A stretch of DNA of 13,195 bases from Bacteroidales bacterium (GCA_004557565.1 SFGS01000074.1:1-13195), one strand, 5' to 3'. Shown: positions 7,442-13,195, counted from the stretch's first letter. Numbers and translations are program-made. The notes: generated by a model not told the origin, from the sequence alone.

Positions 7442-7672
7442 ATGACACAAGACGAAAGATGGCAAGCGCAATACGACCAGATGATGACATTCATGAACGA
7501 GAACCATCGCCGCCCCTCAAAGCACCGCCTTGAGGAGCACGACATGCTCAACTGGTACAAACACGTGAAAAAAGCCTTCGCCAAAGGCAACTACCCACCC
7601 CACCGCATCGAAAAATTCGCCCTCCTCCAACAAGTAGCCAACAAATACCGCCGCAAAAACCAATACAAGTAA
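7442..7672 (+). CDS. Small helicase-associated-domain protein
   Basis: This 76-residue, highly charged protein starts MTQDERWQAQYDQMM. The spacing of Trp7, the NHRRPSKH turn (residues 20-27), the MLNWYKHVKKAF core (34-45), the Gly-containing turn and the final basic helix resemble a single copy of the helicase-associated (HA) domain. HA domains usually occur in rows at the C-terminus of large helicases, where they are thought to touch nucleic acid. Here one repeat stands alone, with a basic tail ending in YRRKNQYK. An upstream TTG at 7370 is in frame but would put the tyrS terminator inside the gene, so ATG 7442 is preferred. Function is unknown; nucleic-acid binding is a guess from the domain. 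Confidence 0.65.
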   Translation: MTQDERWQAQYDQMMTFMNENHRRPSKHRLEEHDMLNWYKHVKKAFAKGNYPPHRIEKFALLQQVANKYRRKNQYK

Positions 7673-7757
7673 CAAGTCTACAAGCCAACAGGTCTACGAG
7701 TCTACGAGTTGGTGGTCTGACCAGTCAGACACGTCAGACGAGTCCGACAAGTCCGAC
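7673..7757 (+). repeat. Short tandem repeats, GTCTAC and GTCNGAC types
   Basis: GTCTACGA occurs twice in tandem (7692-7707). From 7724 a 9-bp period runs GTCAGAC, GTCAGAC, GTCCGAC, GTCCGAC, starting at 7724, 7733, 7742 and 7751. GTCTGAC (7715-7721) faces the first of them and can form a hairpin. No reading frame uses the tract. Confidence 0.8.
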
Positions 7758-7762
7758 TCCCA

Positions 7763-7778
7763 CCCACAAAAAAATAGG
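7763..7778 (+). repeat. 16-bp direct repeat, left copy
   Basis: CCCACAAAAAAATAGG here is repeated exactly at 9166-9181. The two copies bracket the ATPase gene and its control region. They may be the scar or the recombination border of a mobile cassette, or remains of a neighbouring repeat array. Confidence 0.7.
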
Positions 7779-7880
7779 ATTACGTTCCTAAAACTTCCAA
7801 AAATCCAAAAGTTTTCGGATTCCATTCCTAAAACTTTCAATTTTCCACCACTTTTCGGATTCCATTCCTAAAAAATTTTG
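7775..7880 (+). promoter_or_regulatory. 40-bp repeat array with dyads upstream of the ATPase
   Basis: Units begin at 7777, 7817 and 7857, exactly 40 bp apart; the third is cut short by the promoter. Each holds GGATTNCNTTCCTAAAA. Units 2 and 3 carry a 22-bp imperfect dyad (7812-7833 and 7852-7873): TTTT, C, GGA, six bases, TCC, T, AAAA. Unit 1 has TAGGA and TCCTA around six bases (7775-7790). The third dyad covers the expected -33 region of the promoter, which suggests a row of operators for a repressor. The regulator, possibly the ATPase itself, is unknown. Confidence 0.65.
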
Positions 7881-7888
7881 TATATTTG
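7881..7888 (+). promoter_or_regulatory. Promoter -7 box of the ATPase gene
   Basis: TATATTTG matches TAnnTTTG exactly and lies 28 nt before the ATG at 7917. There is no good -33 TTTG; that place is taken by the third dyad of the repeat array. Confidence 0.65.
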
Positions 7889-7916
7889 TGGCGAACAACC
7901 AAAATAGCACAAGACA

Positions 7917-9125
7917 ATGGAGAGAATTGAACGCCGAGACTATCTCGACAAGCTTATCGCTTTCAAAGATAAAAAGTTGATAAAGGTGATAACAGGAATA
8001 CGCCGCTGCGGAAAATCCACTATTATGGAAATCTTTCGCGACTGGCTGTTGAACAATGGCGTAAGCCCCGAACAAATCCTGTATCTCAACTTCGAGGATT
8101 ATGACAATATCGAGCTGCGCAATCCACTTGCCTTGCACCAATACATCAAACCGCTGATATTGTCCGACAAACCTACATACATTTTCTTTGATGAAATACA
8201 GCATGTGAAGGACTTCCCCGACATCATCAATAGTATCAACTTGAAGCCTAACGTTGACCTATATGTTACGGGCTCAAACGCCTATATGCTATCAAACGAA
8301 ATCGCCACTTTGCTTTCAGGAAGGTATGTGGAGATAGCTATGCTCCCATTGTCGTTTAAGGAGTATGTGCAAGGTTGTAGCGGAAGCGATAACCTTGAAA
8401 AAGCATACACGAATTATATCACCCAAAGCAGTTTTCCCTACACCTTGGCACTCGATCGCCCCAAAGACATTACCGACTATTTGAATGGAGTGTACAATAC
8501 CGTGGTGATGAAAGACATCATCAGTAGAAAAAAGATACAAGATGTGATGATGCTTGAAAGCGTGATTCGTTTTGTGGCCGACAACATAGGAAATATGCTG
8601 TCACCCAAACGAATTGCCGACATCATGACTGCCGACGGAAGAAAGATTGACCAAAAAACAGTGGAAAAATACCTCACATCGCTGTGTGAAACCTTTTTTG
8701 TGTACGAAGCCAAAAGATACAACGTGAAAGGAAAACAACTATTGAAAACCCTTGGCAAATACTACCTCGTGGATGTTGGGCTAAGGAGAATGTTGCTGGG
8801 CGGACGCTCATTCGACGCTGGGCGATTGTTGGAAAACGTGGTGTATCTCGAACTGCTGCGCCGACAGAAAAGTGTGTACATTGGAAAAATCGACAACTTA
8901 GAGGTTGACTTCGTTGCTATCGATGAAAACGACATCGTATATTACCAAGTGGCAGCCACGGTAAGAGACGAAGCCACACTCAAGCGCGAACTATCATCAC
9001 TGCAACAAATCAACGACCAATACCCAAAGTACATTTTAACGTTAGACGAAGACCCCGAAGCCGATTACGACGGTATCAAAAGAATCAACGCCCTAAAATG
9101 GCTAATGGGCGAATACAGCATCTAA
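7917..9125 (+). CDS. AAA_14/DUF4143 ATPase
   Basis: This 402-residue protein has a Walker A motif GIRRCGKS (27-34), a Walker B strand YIFFDEIQ (88-95) and a sensor-like LYVTGSN (115-121). An arginine follows in LSGRYVEIAMLPLSF (134-148). The C-terminal half is the DUF4143 domain, which looks like a degenerate PD-(D/E)XK fold: LLENVVYLE near 303-311, EVDFVA (329-334) and YYQVA (341-345). The usual catalytic lysine is replaced, so it is probably not an active nuclease. This family is multicopy in Bacteroidales and its role is unsettled. Its codons look more AT-rich than those of tyrS and hppA, and a 16-bp direct repeat brackets the cassette; both hint at mobility. The ATG at 7917 fits the promoter at 7881. 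Confidence 0.92.
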   Translation: MERIERRDYLDKLIAFKDKKLIKVITGIRRCGKSTIMEIFRDWLLNNGVSPEQILYLNFEDYDNIELRNPLALHQYIKPLILSDKPTYIFFDEIQHVKDFPDIINSINLKPNVDLYVTGSNAYMLSNEIATLLSGRYVEIAMLPLSFKEYVQGCSGSDNLEKAYTNYITQSSFPYTLALDRPKDITDYLNGVYNTVVMKDIISRKKIQDVMMLESVIRFVADNIGNMLSPKRIADIMTADGRKIDQKTVEKYLTSLCETFFVYEAKRYNVKGKQLLKTLGKYYLVDVGLRRMLLGGRSFDAGRLLENVVYLELLRRQKSVYIGKIDNLEVDFVAIDENDIVYYQVAATVRDEATLKRELSSLQQINDQYPKYILTLDEDPEADYDGIKRINALKWLMGEYSI

Positions 9126-9165
9126 ACAAAGACAGACAGGCCTGGGAAAAAAACAGAATTCCATT

Positions 9166-9181
9166 CCCACAAAAAAATAGG
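9166..9181 (+). repeat. 16-bp direct repeat, right copy
   Basis: This is an exact copy of 7763-7778. It is preceded by GAATTCCATTCC, which resembles the repeat units upstream of the ATPase (GGATTCCATTCC). The area downstream of the gene therefore holds a remnant of the same control sequence. Confidence 0.7.
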
Positions 9182-9301
9182 CGTATATAGATGATATTAG
9201 CAACGAAAAATAGGGTGTAAATTGGATTTTTAATGGATTAAATAGGTGTTCCTGTTCGAGCACTCGCTCCAAGTGGCTTTACAAAAGCCGAGACTATCGT
9301 C

Positions 9302-9367
9302 TTAACTTCTTTAACTTCTTAACTCCTTAACTTCTAAAAAACTAACTTCTAAAAAAAACCAACTTCT
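9302..9367 (+). repeat. Degenerate AACTTCT repeats
   Basis: Six copies of AACTTCT (one reads AACTCCT) start at 9304, 9313, 9321, 9329, 9344 and 9361. The first four are 8 to 9 bp apart and the last two are separated by A runs. No gene was seen in 9126-9386. A hairpin GGCTTT-ACA-AAAGCC lies at 9275-9289. Confidence 0.75.
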
Positions 9368-9386
9368 AATTTCTTTCAATGGTTAT

Positions 9387-9536
9387 AAAAAAAATAATCC
9401 TCGATATCGCTATCGGGGATTGCTTAACTAATTAACCTTCTAATACCATTAACATAAACCTTAAACAAAATGAAATAAACACCGTCGTCACGACGCCAAG
9501 TATTTCATAACCTTAAAAACTAATACCATGAAAAAC
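9387..9536 (-). ncRNA. Candidate free-standing small RNA, about 150 nt
   Basis: The minus strand has a complete transcription unit without a proper gene. A TACCTTTG box ends at 9542, so the RNA should start near 9536. In the middle is a 35-nt hairpin (9506 to 9472): GAAATA pairs with TATTTC, and an inner CGTCG-TGA-CGACG stem caps it. The unit ends in a textbook terminator: AATCCCCGATA and TATCGAGGATT (9421 to 9396), loop GCGA, then A and eight T (9394 to 9387). The longest minus-strand frame is 13 codons (MVLVFKVMKYLAS from 9529). No minus-strand gene lies downstream, so a leader or attenuator is unlikely. The exact start is inferred. Confidence 0.6.
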
Positions 9537-9541
9537 CGATG

Positions 9542-9572
9542 CAAAGGTATAACTTTTATGTTATATAACATA
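9542..9572 (-). promoter_or_regulatory. Promoter with palindromic operator for the small RNA
   Basis: On the minus strand TACCTTTG runs from 9549 to 9542. With a 19-nt spacer, the -33 position reads TATG (9572 to 9569), three of four matching TTTG. A perfect 16-bp palindrome, TATGTTATATAACATA (9557-9572), fills the spacer and -33 box. It is a good candidate for a dimeric regulator site. Confidence 0.6.
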
Positions 9573-9638
9573 CTTTTCCAGCATAAAATTCAAGAATTTA
9601 ACACCATTTAACCAAAATCACCCAAATTCAGATTCTTT

Positions 9639-9672
9639 GGATAAATACTGGGGGGACTGAAACATAAAACAT
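9639..9672 (-). repeat. Orphan tail of the dispersed element
   Basis: Read on the minus strand this is a TATGTTT stretch, then CAGTCCCCCCAGTATTTATCC, matching the tail of copy A (about 313-345) and of copy C. No core adjoins it in this orientation. It therefore shows that the tail can occur by itself. Confidence 0.75.
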
Positions 9673-9691
9673 ACATTTCTAACAACCCAAA

Positions 9692-9925
9692 AGAACCGTC
9701 CCTTTGGTTTGTCGTTTTGACATTGCCTCATAGAAACAAATCACAATTTTCAGGGGTTTTTCGCCGTGAAACGGCGAACGGTTTTTATCCTTGGGGCAAA
9801 GTGGATAGCCCTCGTAAGAGGGTGGCGGAGGGATTGTGTGGTTGGCGGCATGGAAACTCGTTTCCAATGACGCAAAGGATTCGGCAACATTGCATAATCT
9901 ATCCCCAGGAATTTTCCACTGAACC
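9692..9925 (+). repeat. Dispersed structured element, copy B (subfamily II)
   Basis: The copy begins with AGAACCGTCCCTTTGGTTTG (9692-9711), identical to 80-99. The segment 9750-9848 matches 13097-13195 at 95 of 99 positions. It has the head hairpin CGCCGT-GAA-ACGGCG (9762-9776), then CGGTTTTTATCC, the hairpin CCCTC-GTAA-GAGGG (9809-9822) and GGAAA-CTCG-TTTCC (9852-9865). ATCCTT (9787-9792) can pair with AAGGAT (9875-9880) to close the core, more weakly than in copy A. A degenerate tail with TTTTCCACTGAACC ends near 9925. The long hairpin of copies A and C is absent. Confidence 0.8.
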
Positions 9926-9947
9926 CAAATTCTCCCATTTTCACGAC

Positions 9948-9986
9948 AAAAAGGCGCCCTCGGAAGGGGAATCCTCCTGAGGGCGC
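9948..9986 (-). terminator. Intrinsic terminator of hppA
   Basis: GCGCCCTC (9954-9961) pairs with GAGGGCGC (9979-9986), with further pairing inside. On the minus strand the stem is followed by C and TTTTT. It lies 32 nt past the hppA stop codon. Confidence 0.9.
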
Positions 9987-10017
9987 ATCAAACAATTATA
10001 GGTATGAAAAGAATGAA

Positions 10018-12408
10018 TTATTCAGATTTCATGTTGTAGAATGAGCGGTACACAAAGTAGAGCGCAATAATCACGAATGCCACACCGAAGTAAGGAGCAA
10101 TGGCGCGGAAACTTTCGCTGATGGCGATTTCCATTGCCAACACACCAAACAAGGTGGTGAACTTGATGATTGGGTTGAGCGCTACTGAGCTGGTGTCCTT
10201 GTATGGGTCGCCCACGGTGTCGCCCACCACGGTTGCGTCGTGGAGGTCGGTGCCCTTTGCCTGGAGGTCAACTTCCACAATCTTCTTCGCATTGTCCCAT
10301 GCGCCACCGGCATCAGCCATAAACACTGCCTGGAACAAGCCAAACACTGCGATAGAGATAAGGTAGCTCACAAAGAGGCACACAGCAGCGTTGCCGCCGA
10401 TGCTTGCAGGCGATGACAGGCAAGCGAAACCAAGAGCGAAGCAGAAGATACTGATGAAGATGTTGAGCATACCCTTTTGAGCATACTTGGTGCAGATGTT
10501 CACCACTTCCTGACTCTTGCCGATGTCGGCTTTCTTAGGCGCATTGCTGTCGAGCTTGATATTGCCCTTGATAAATTCCACTGCACGGTGTGCGCCAGTG
10601 GTCACGGCTTGCATTGATGAACCGGTGAACCAGAAAATCACGCAGCCACCGAGAATGAAGCCGAGCATTGAATATGGATTCAAGAGGTTGAGCGTTTCGG
10701 TTGGGTTGATGTTCAAAGTCTTTTGAATCATCAGAATCAAAGAGAAAATCATGGTGGTGGCACCAGCCACAGCCGTGCCGATAAGCACAGGTTTTGCGGT
10801 GGCCTTGAAAGTGTTGCCAGCGCCGTCGTTTGCTTCGAGGTAGTATTTAGCCTTTTCAAAGTCGGGAGTGAAGCCGAATTGTTCTTCAATTTCCTTCTTT
10901 GCCTTTTCCTTGTCGTCTTCGATGAGCGAGAGTTCGTAAACCGATTGTGCATTGTCGGTCACTGGGCCGTAACTGTCAACGGCAATGGTCACAGGACCCA
11001 TGCCGAGCATACCGAATGCCACGAGGCCGAACGCGAAGATTGAAGCGTATTCGCCCATAATAGTGTCCATACCGAATGCGTTGGAAGCAAAGTAGGCGAT
11101 GAGCATCAGCAGGAAGAACACAAAACCAGTCCAGAAGCTACCGAAGTTACCACTCACGAGGCCTGAGAGAATGTTGAGCGAAGCACCGCCTTGGCGTGAG
11201 GTGTTCACCACTTCATTCACGTGAGCCGAAGTTGGAGAGGTGTAGAGTTTTGTAAATTCTGGAATCAAGGCAGCACCGAGCGTACCGCAACTGATGATTG
11301 AAGCCAAACCAATCCAGTAGCCTTCGCCGAGGTCTTGGAGCAACCAGTAGCTTGCGGCGAATGTAGCCACGATAGAGAGGATTGAAGTGATCCAAACAAG
11401 TGAGGTAAGAGGTTGCTCAAAGTCAATGTCGTCGGCATTATTGTAGCGAGCCTTCGACACCATATTATTGATGAAGTAAGAAATCACCGATGTCACAACA
11501 CCCAGAATACGCATCACGAAAATCCAGATCAAAAGGTCGATTTGGTATGATGGGTCAACAGCCAGCAGGATAAACGACACGAGGGCCACACCAGTCACAC
11601 CGTAGGTTTCGAAACCGTCGGCAGTAGGGCCAATGCTGTCGCCAGCGTTGTCGCCCGTACAGTCGGCAATCACGCCAGGGTTGCGAGGGTCGTCTTCGCC
11701 AATCTTAAACACCACCTTCATCAAGTCGCTACCGATGTCGGCAATCTTGGTGAAGATACCACCAGCGATGCGGAGCGCACTTGCGCCGAGCGATTCGCCA
11801 ATGGCGAAGCCGATGAAGCAACTGCCAGCGAGGTCGGCAGGCATAAACATCAAAATCACGAGCATCAGCACCAATTCCACGCAAATGAGCAGAATACCGA
11901 TACTCATACCGGCTGTCAATGGAATGTTGAGCAACTGGAGTGGCTGACGGCGGAGCGAAGCAAACGCCATACGCGCATTAGCGTAGGTGTTCATGCGCAC
12001 ACCGTACCATGCCACGGCGTAAGAGCCAAGCACACCAATCACAGTCCAAGCGAGAATCAGCATCACTGATCCCCATGCCATGCTTGAGAGCACCTTAAAA
12101 TAAACGAGCACTGCCAATCCGATAAAGGCAAAAAGAATGGCAAGGAATCGGCCCTGTTGTTTGAGGTAGGTAGAGCAAGTCTTGAAGATTACATTACCAA
12201 TCTCAAGCATCGAACTGTGCGCTTGAAGCTTGCGAACTTTCATAAATTGCCAAAAACCGAATAGCATACCAAGCACAATCACCAGGAAGCCCCAGTAGAG
12301 GATGCTTGCTTTCTCGCTGAAGCCCTCAGGCATCTTGAGGTCGGCTTCGCTTGCGAATGATGCAAGAGGAAGCAGTAGCGCACTAAGTGCAGCAAAGGTT
12401 TTTTTCAT
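10018..12408 (-). CDS. hppA: Membrane-bound ion-pumping pyrophosphatase
   Basis: This 796-residue inner-membrane protein hydrolyses pyrophosphate and pumps Na+ and/or H+ outward. It has about 16 membrane segments after a signal-like N-terminus (MKKTFAALSALLLPLASFAS). The pyrophosphate site is clear: DIGSDLMKVVFKIGEDDPRN (224-243), GDNAGDSIGPTADGFETYG (252-270), DSYGPVTDNA (478-487), MADAGGAWDNAKK (697-709) and HDATVVGDTVGDPYKDTS (723-740). Thus all three acidic Mg-PPi motifs are present. At the place that decides potassium need, the sequence is GNTFKATAK, with Lys535, where K+-dependent enzymes have Ala. Bacteroides pyrophosphatases include Na+,H+-pumping types, so ion choice is left open. 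It is a single-gene unit with clear promoter and terminator. Confidence 0.96.
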   Translation of the reverse strand: MKKTFAALSALLLPLASFASEADLKMPEGFSEKASILYWGFLVIVLGMLFGFWQFMKVRKLQAHSSMLEIGNVIFKTCSTYLKQQGRFLAILFAFIGLAVLVYFKVLSSMAWGSVMLILAWTVIGVLGSYAVAWYGVRMNTYANARMAFASLRRQPLQLLNIPLTAGMSIGILLICVELVLMLVILMFMPADLAGSCFIGFAIGESLGASALRIAGGIFTKIADIGSDLMKVVFKIGEDDPRNPGVIADCTGDNAGDSIGPTADGFETYGVTGVALVSFILLAVDPSYQIDLLIWIFVMRILGVVTSVISYFINNMVSKARYNNADDIDFEQPLTSLVWITSILSIVATFAASYWLLQDLGEGYWIGLASIISCGTLGAALIPEFTKLYTSPTSAHVNEVVNTSRQGGASLNILSGLVSGNFGSFWTGFVFFLLMLIAYFASNAFGMDTIMGEYASIFAFGLVAFGMLGMGPVTIAVDSYGPVTDNAQSVYELSLIEDDKEKAKKEIEEQFGFTPDFEKAKYYLEANDGAGNTFKATAKPVLIGTAVAGATTMIFSLILMIQKTLNINPTETLNLLNPYSMLGFILGGCVIFWFTGSSMQAVTTGAHRAVEFIKGNIKLDSNAPKKADIGKSQEVVNICTKYAQKGMLNIFISIFCFALGFACLSSPASIGGNAAVCLFVSYLISIAVFGLFQAVFMADAGGAWDNAKKIVEVDLQAKGTDLHDATVVGDTVGDPYKDTSSVALNPIIKFTTLFGVLAMEIAISESFRAIAPYFGVAFVIIALYFVYRSFYNMKSE

Positions 12409-12485
12409 TGTCTTTTTGTTAGTTATGTTTGGTTAATAAATTATTATACTTGCATAAAAATTTATCTGGTCTAAAAAACAGCGCA

Positions 12486-12516
12486 TAAAGGTAAGCACTT
12501 TAGCCCTAATAACAAA
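12486..12516 (-). promoter_or_regulatory. Promoter of hppA
   Basis: On the minus strand TTTG (12516 to 12513) is followed after exactly 19 nt by TACCTTTA (12493 to 12486), one base off TAnnTTTG. The spacing is that of the Bacteroidota consensus. It predicts a leader of roughly 70 nt before the ATG at 12408. Confidence 0.65.
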
Positions 12517-12649
12517 ATTTAAGACGCAAAAACTTTCAAAAGAGAATGATTTTTTTTCAAAACGCAACCTTTCGGGCAAAAAAACAGTTCGTTTGTCCAC
12601 CCTTTCACCCTCAATATGCTCCCTTGAGCCAAAAATCCAGCAAAGCTCT

Positions 12650-12672
12650 CCCCCACTCCCCTCCGCCCACCC
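12650..12672 (-). other. Putative G-quadruplex motif upstream of hppA
   Basis: The minus strand reads GGG, T, GGG, CGGA, GGGG, AGT, GGGGG (12672 to 12650): four G runs with loops of 1, 4 and 3 nt. It lies about 135 nt upstream of the hppA -33 box, within a strand-biased C-rich stretch (12594-12708). No gene was seen in 12517-12730. Confidence 0.5.
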
Positions 12673-12730
12673 AAAATTCCACCCAAAATCGCCCCATTCC
12701 ACCCCATTTGCAAACAAACGTTAAAGCGGT

Positions 12731-12943
12731 TCAGTGGAAAAATACTGGGGGACTGAAACAAAAACATAAAAAACAGCCTTTTAGCGATGCCAGTGCTTCG
12801 CACTTGTCGTTAGTGGTGTGGCATGTCTGATTTCAAGCCGAAGCTTGAATCAGCCACACCACACCACCAACGCCGCCCTCCCCTGCGAGGGCGGTGGCAT
12901 CGCCAAAAGGATAAAAACCGCTCGCCTTCGGCGAAAAACCAAA
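12731..12943 (-). repeat. Dispersed structured element, copy C (subfamily I, inverted)
   Basis: Read on the minus strand this is the same element as copy A, nearly base for base, from the GGTTTTTCGCC head (12943) to the CCACTGA tail (12731). The 14-bp closing helix is kept (12910-12897 with 12790-12777) with the same single G-U pair. The second hairpin is a perfect 8-bp stem, CCGCCCTC with GAGGGCGG. The long hairpin has the stable loop C-TTCG-G and a 10-bp lower stem, GTGGTGTGGC with GCCACACCAC. The last hairpin is AGTGC-GAA-GCACT. A MITE-like element lies directly against its head. Confidence 0.85.
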
Positions 12944-12945
12944 CC

Positions 12946-13040
12946 TGGTAGGGACGTGATACTTCACGTCCGCCCACAATTGTAATACCATATTGAATAT
13001 CAGTCATTTGTCGCGGACGCGAAGTATCGCGTCCCTACCA
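12946..13040. mobile_element. 95-bp palindromic MITE-like element
   Basis: The element has 28-bp terminal inverted repeats (12946-12973 and 13013-13040) beginning TGGTAGGGACG, with two mismatches, around a 39-bp AT-rich centre. Each arm is also a hairpin: GGACGTGA-TACT-TCACGTCC (12952-12971) and GGACGCGA-AGTA-TCGCGTCC (13015-13034). No target-site duplication is clear and there is no gene inside. The size and ends fit a non-autonomous element that would need a transposase from elsewhere. Confidence 0.8.
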
Positions 13041-13096
13041 TGCAAAATCGTTTTGGAAGATTTGATACAACCTCCTTCCAAGAAATCATGTTATCA

Positions 13097-13195
13097 TCAG
13101 GGGTTTTTCGCCGTGAAACGGCGAGCGGTTTTTATCCTTGGGGCAATGTGGTGAGCCCTCGTAAGAGGGTGGCGGAGGGATTGTGTGGTTGGCGG
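13097..13195 (+). repeat. Dispersed structured element, copy D (partial at window end)
   Basis: It matches 9750-9848 of copy B at 95 of 99 positions, with the head hairpin CGCCGT-GAA-ACGGCG and CCCTC-GTAA-GAGGG. The window ends inside it. It lies head to head with copy C, with the MITE-like element between them. Confidence 0.85.

Noticed and set aside
7673..7757. Attachment site or integron-like recombination site
   Set aside because: The 9-bp periodic repeats lack the core and arm arrangement of such sites, and no integrase gene is in the window.
7775..7880. CRISPR-like array
   Set aside because: The 40-bp units are repeated as a whole, with no unique spacers between constant repeats, only two and a half units, and no cas genes.
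9395..9421. Plus-strand terminator of the ATPase gene
   Set aside because: The hairpin at 9396-9421 has its T tract only on the minus strand; on the plus strand it is followed by GCTTAAC.

Overview
The window looks like chromosomal DNA of a Bacteroidales bacterium. The gut lineages around Prevotella, Muribaculaceae and Bacteroides are the best guess; genus cannot be set from sequence reading alone. Four things point there: promoters with the Bacteroidota -7 box TAnnTTTG, A-rich start regions without Shine-Dalgarno sites, a glycine-lipid acyltransferase pair (GlsA/GlsB), and a Bacteroidota-type membrane pyrophosphatase.

Layout. Positions 1-495 hold no gene; they contain copy A of a dispersed structured repeat (141-352) and a terminator. 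A polytopic membrane protein (496-1980, minus) is divergent from a compact four-gene plus-strand operon (2113-5883): a PlsC-like O-acyltransferase, an OlsB/GlsB-like N-acyltransferase, a Wzi-like outer-membrane barrel and a small lipoprotein. tyrS follows with its own promoter and a strong terminator, then a 76-residue helicase-associated-domain protein. Next comes a low-complexity repeat tract, a 40-bp repeat array acting as a likely operator region, and an AAA_14/DUF4143 ATPase whose cassette is bracketed by a 16-bp direct repeat. The gene-free stretch 9126-10017 holds short AACTTCT repeats, a likely minus-strand small RNA of about 150 nt with its own promoter and terminator, and copy B of the dispersed repeat. 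hppA (10018-12408, minus) has a clear promoter and terminator. The last 790 bases are gene-free and hold a G-tract motif, repeat copy C, a 95-bp palindromic MITE-like element and the start of copy D.

How the genes work together. The operon 2113-5883 probably makes acylated glycine lipids and two envelope proteins. tyrS and hppA are housekeeping genes: tRNA charging, and a PPi-driven ion pump.

The most novel material is non-coding. The dispersed element (copies A-D plus an orphan tail) folds on one strand as a 14-bp closing helix around three hairpins, like a large cloverleaf. Comparison of two copies favours the head-to-tail strand as the RNA. The second candidate is the free-standing small RNA at about 9387-9536, with a 16-bp perfect palindrome inside its promoter.
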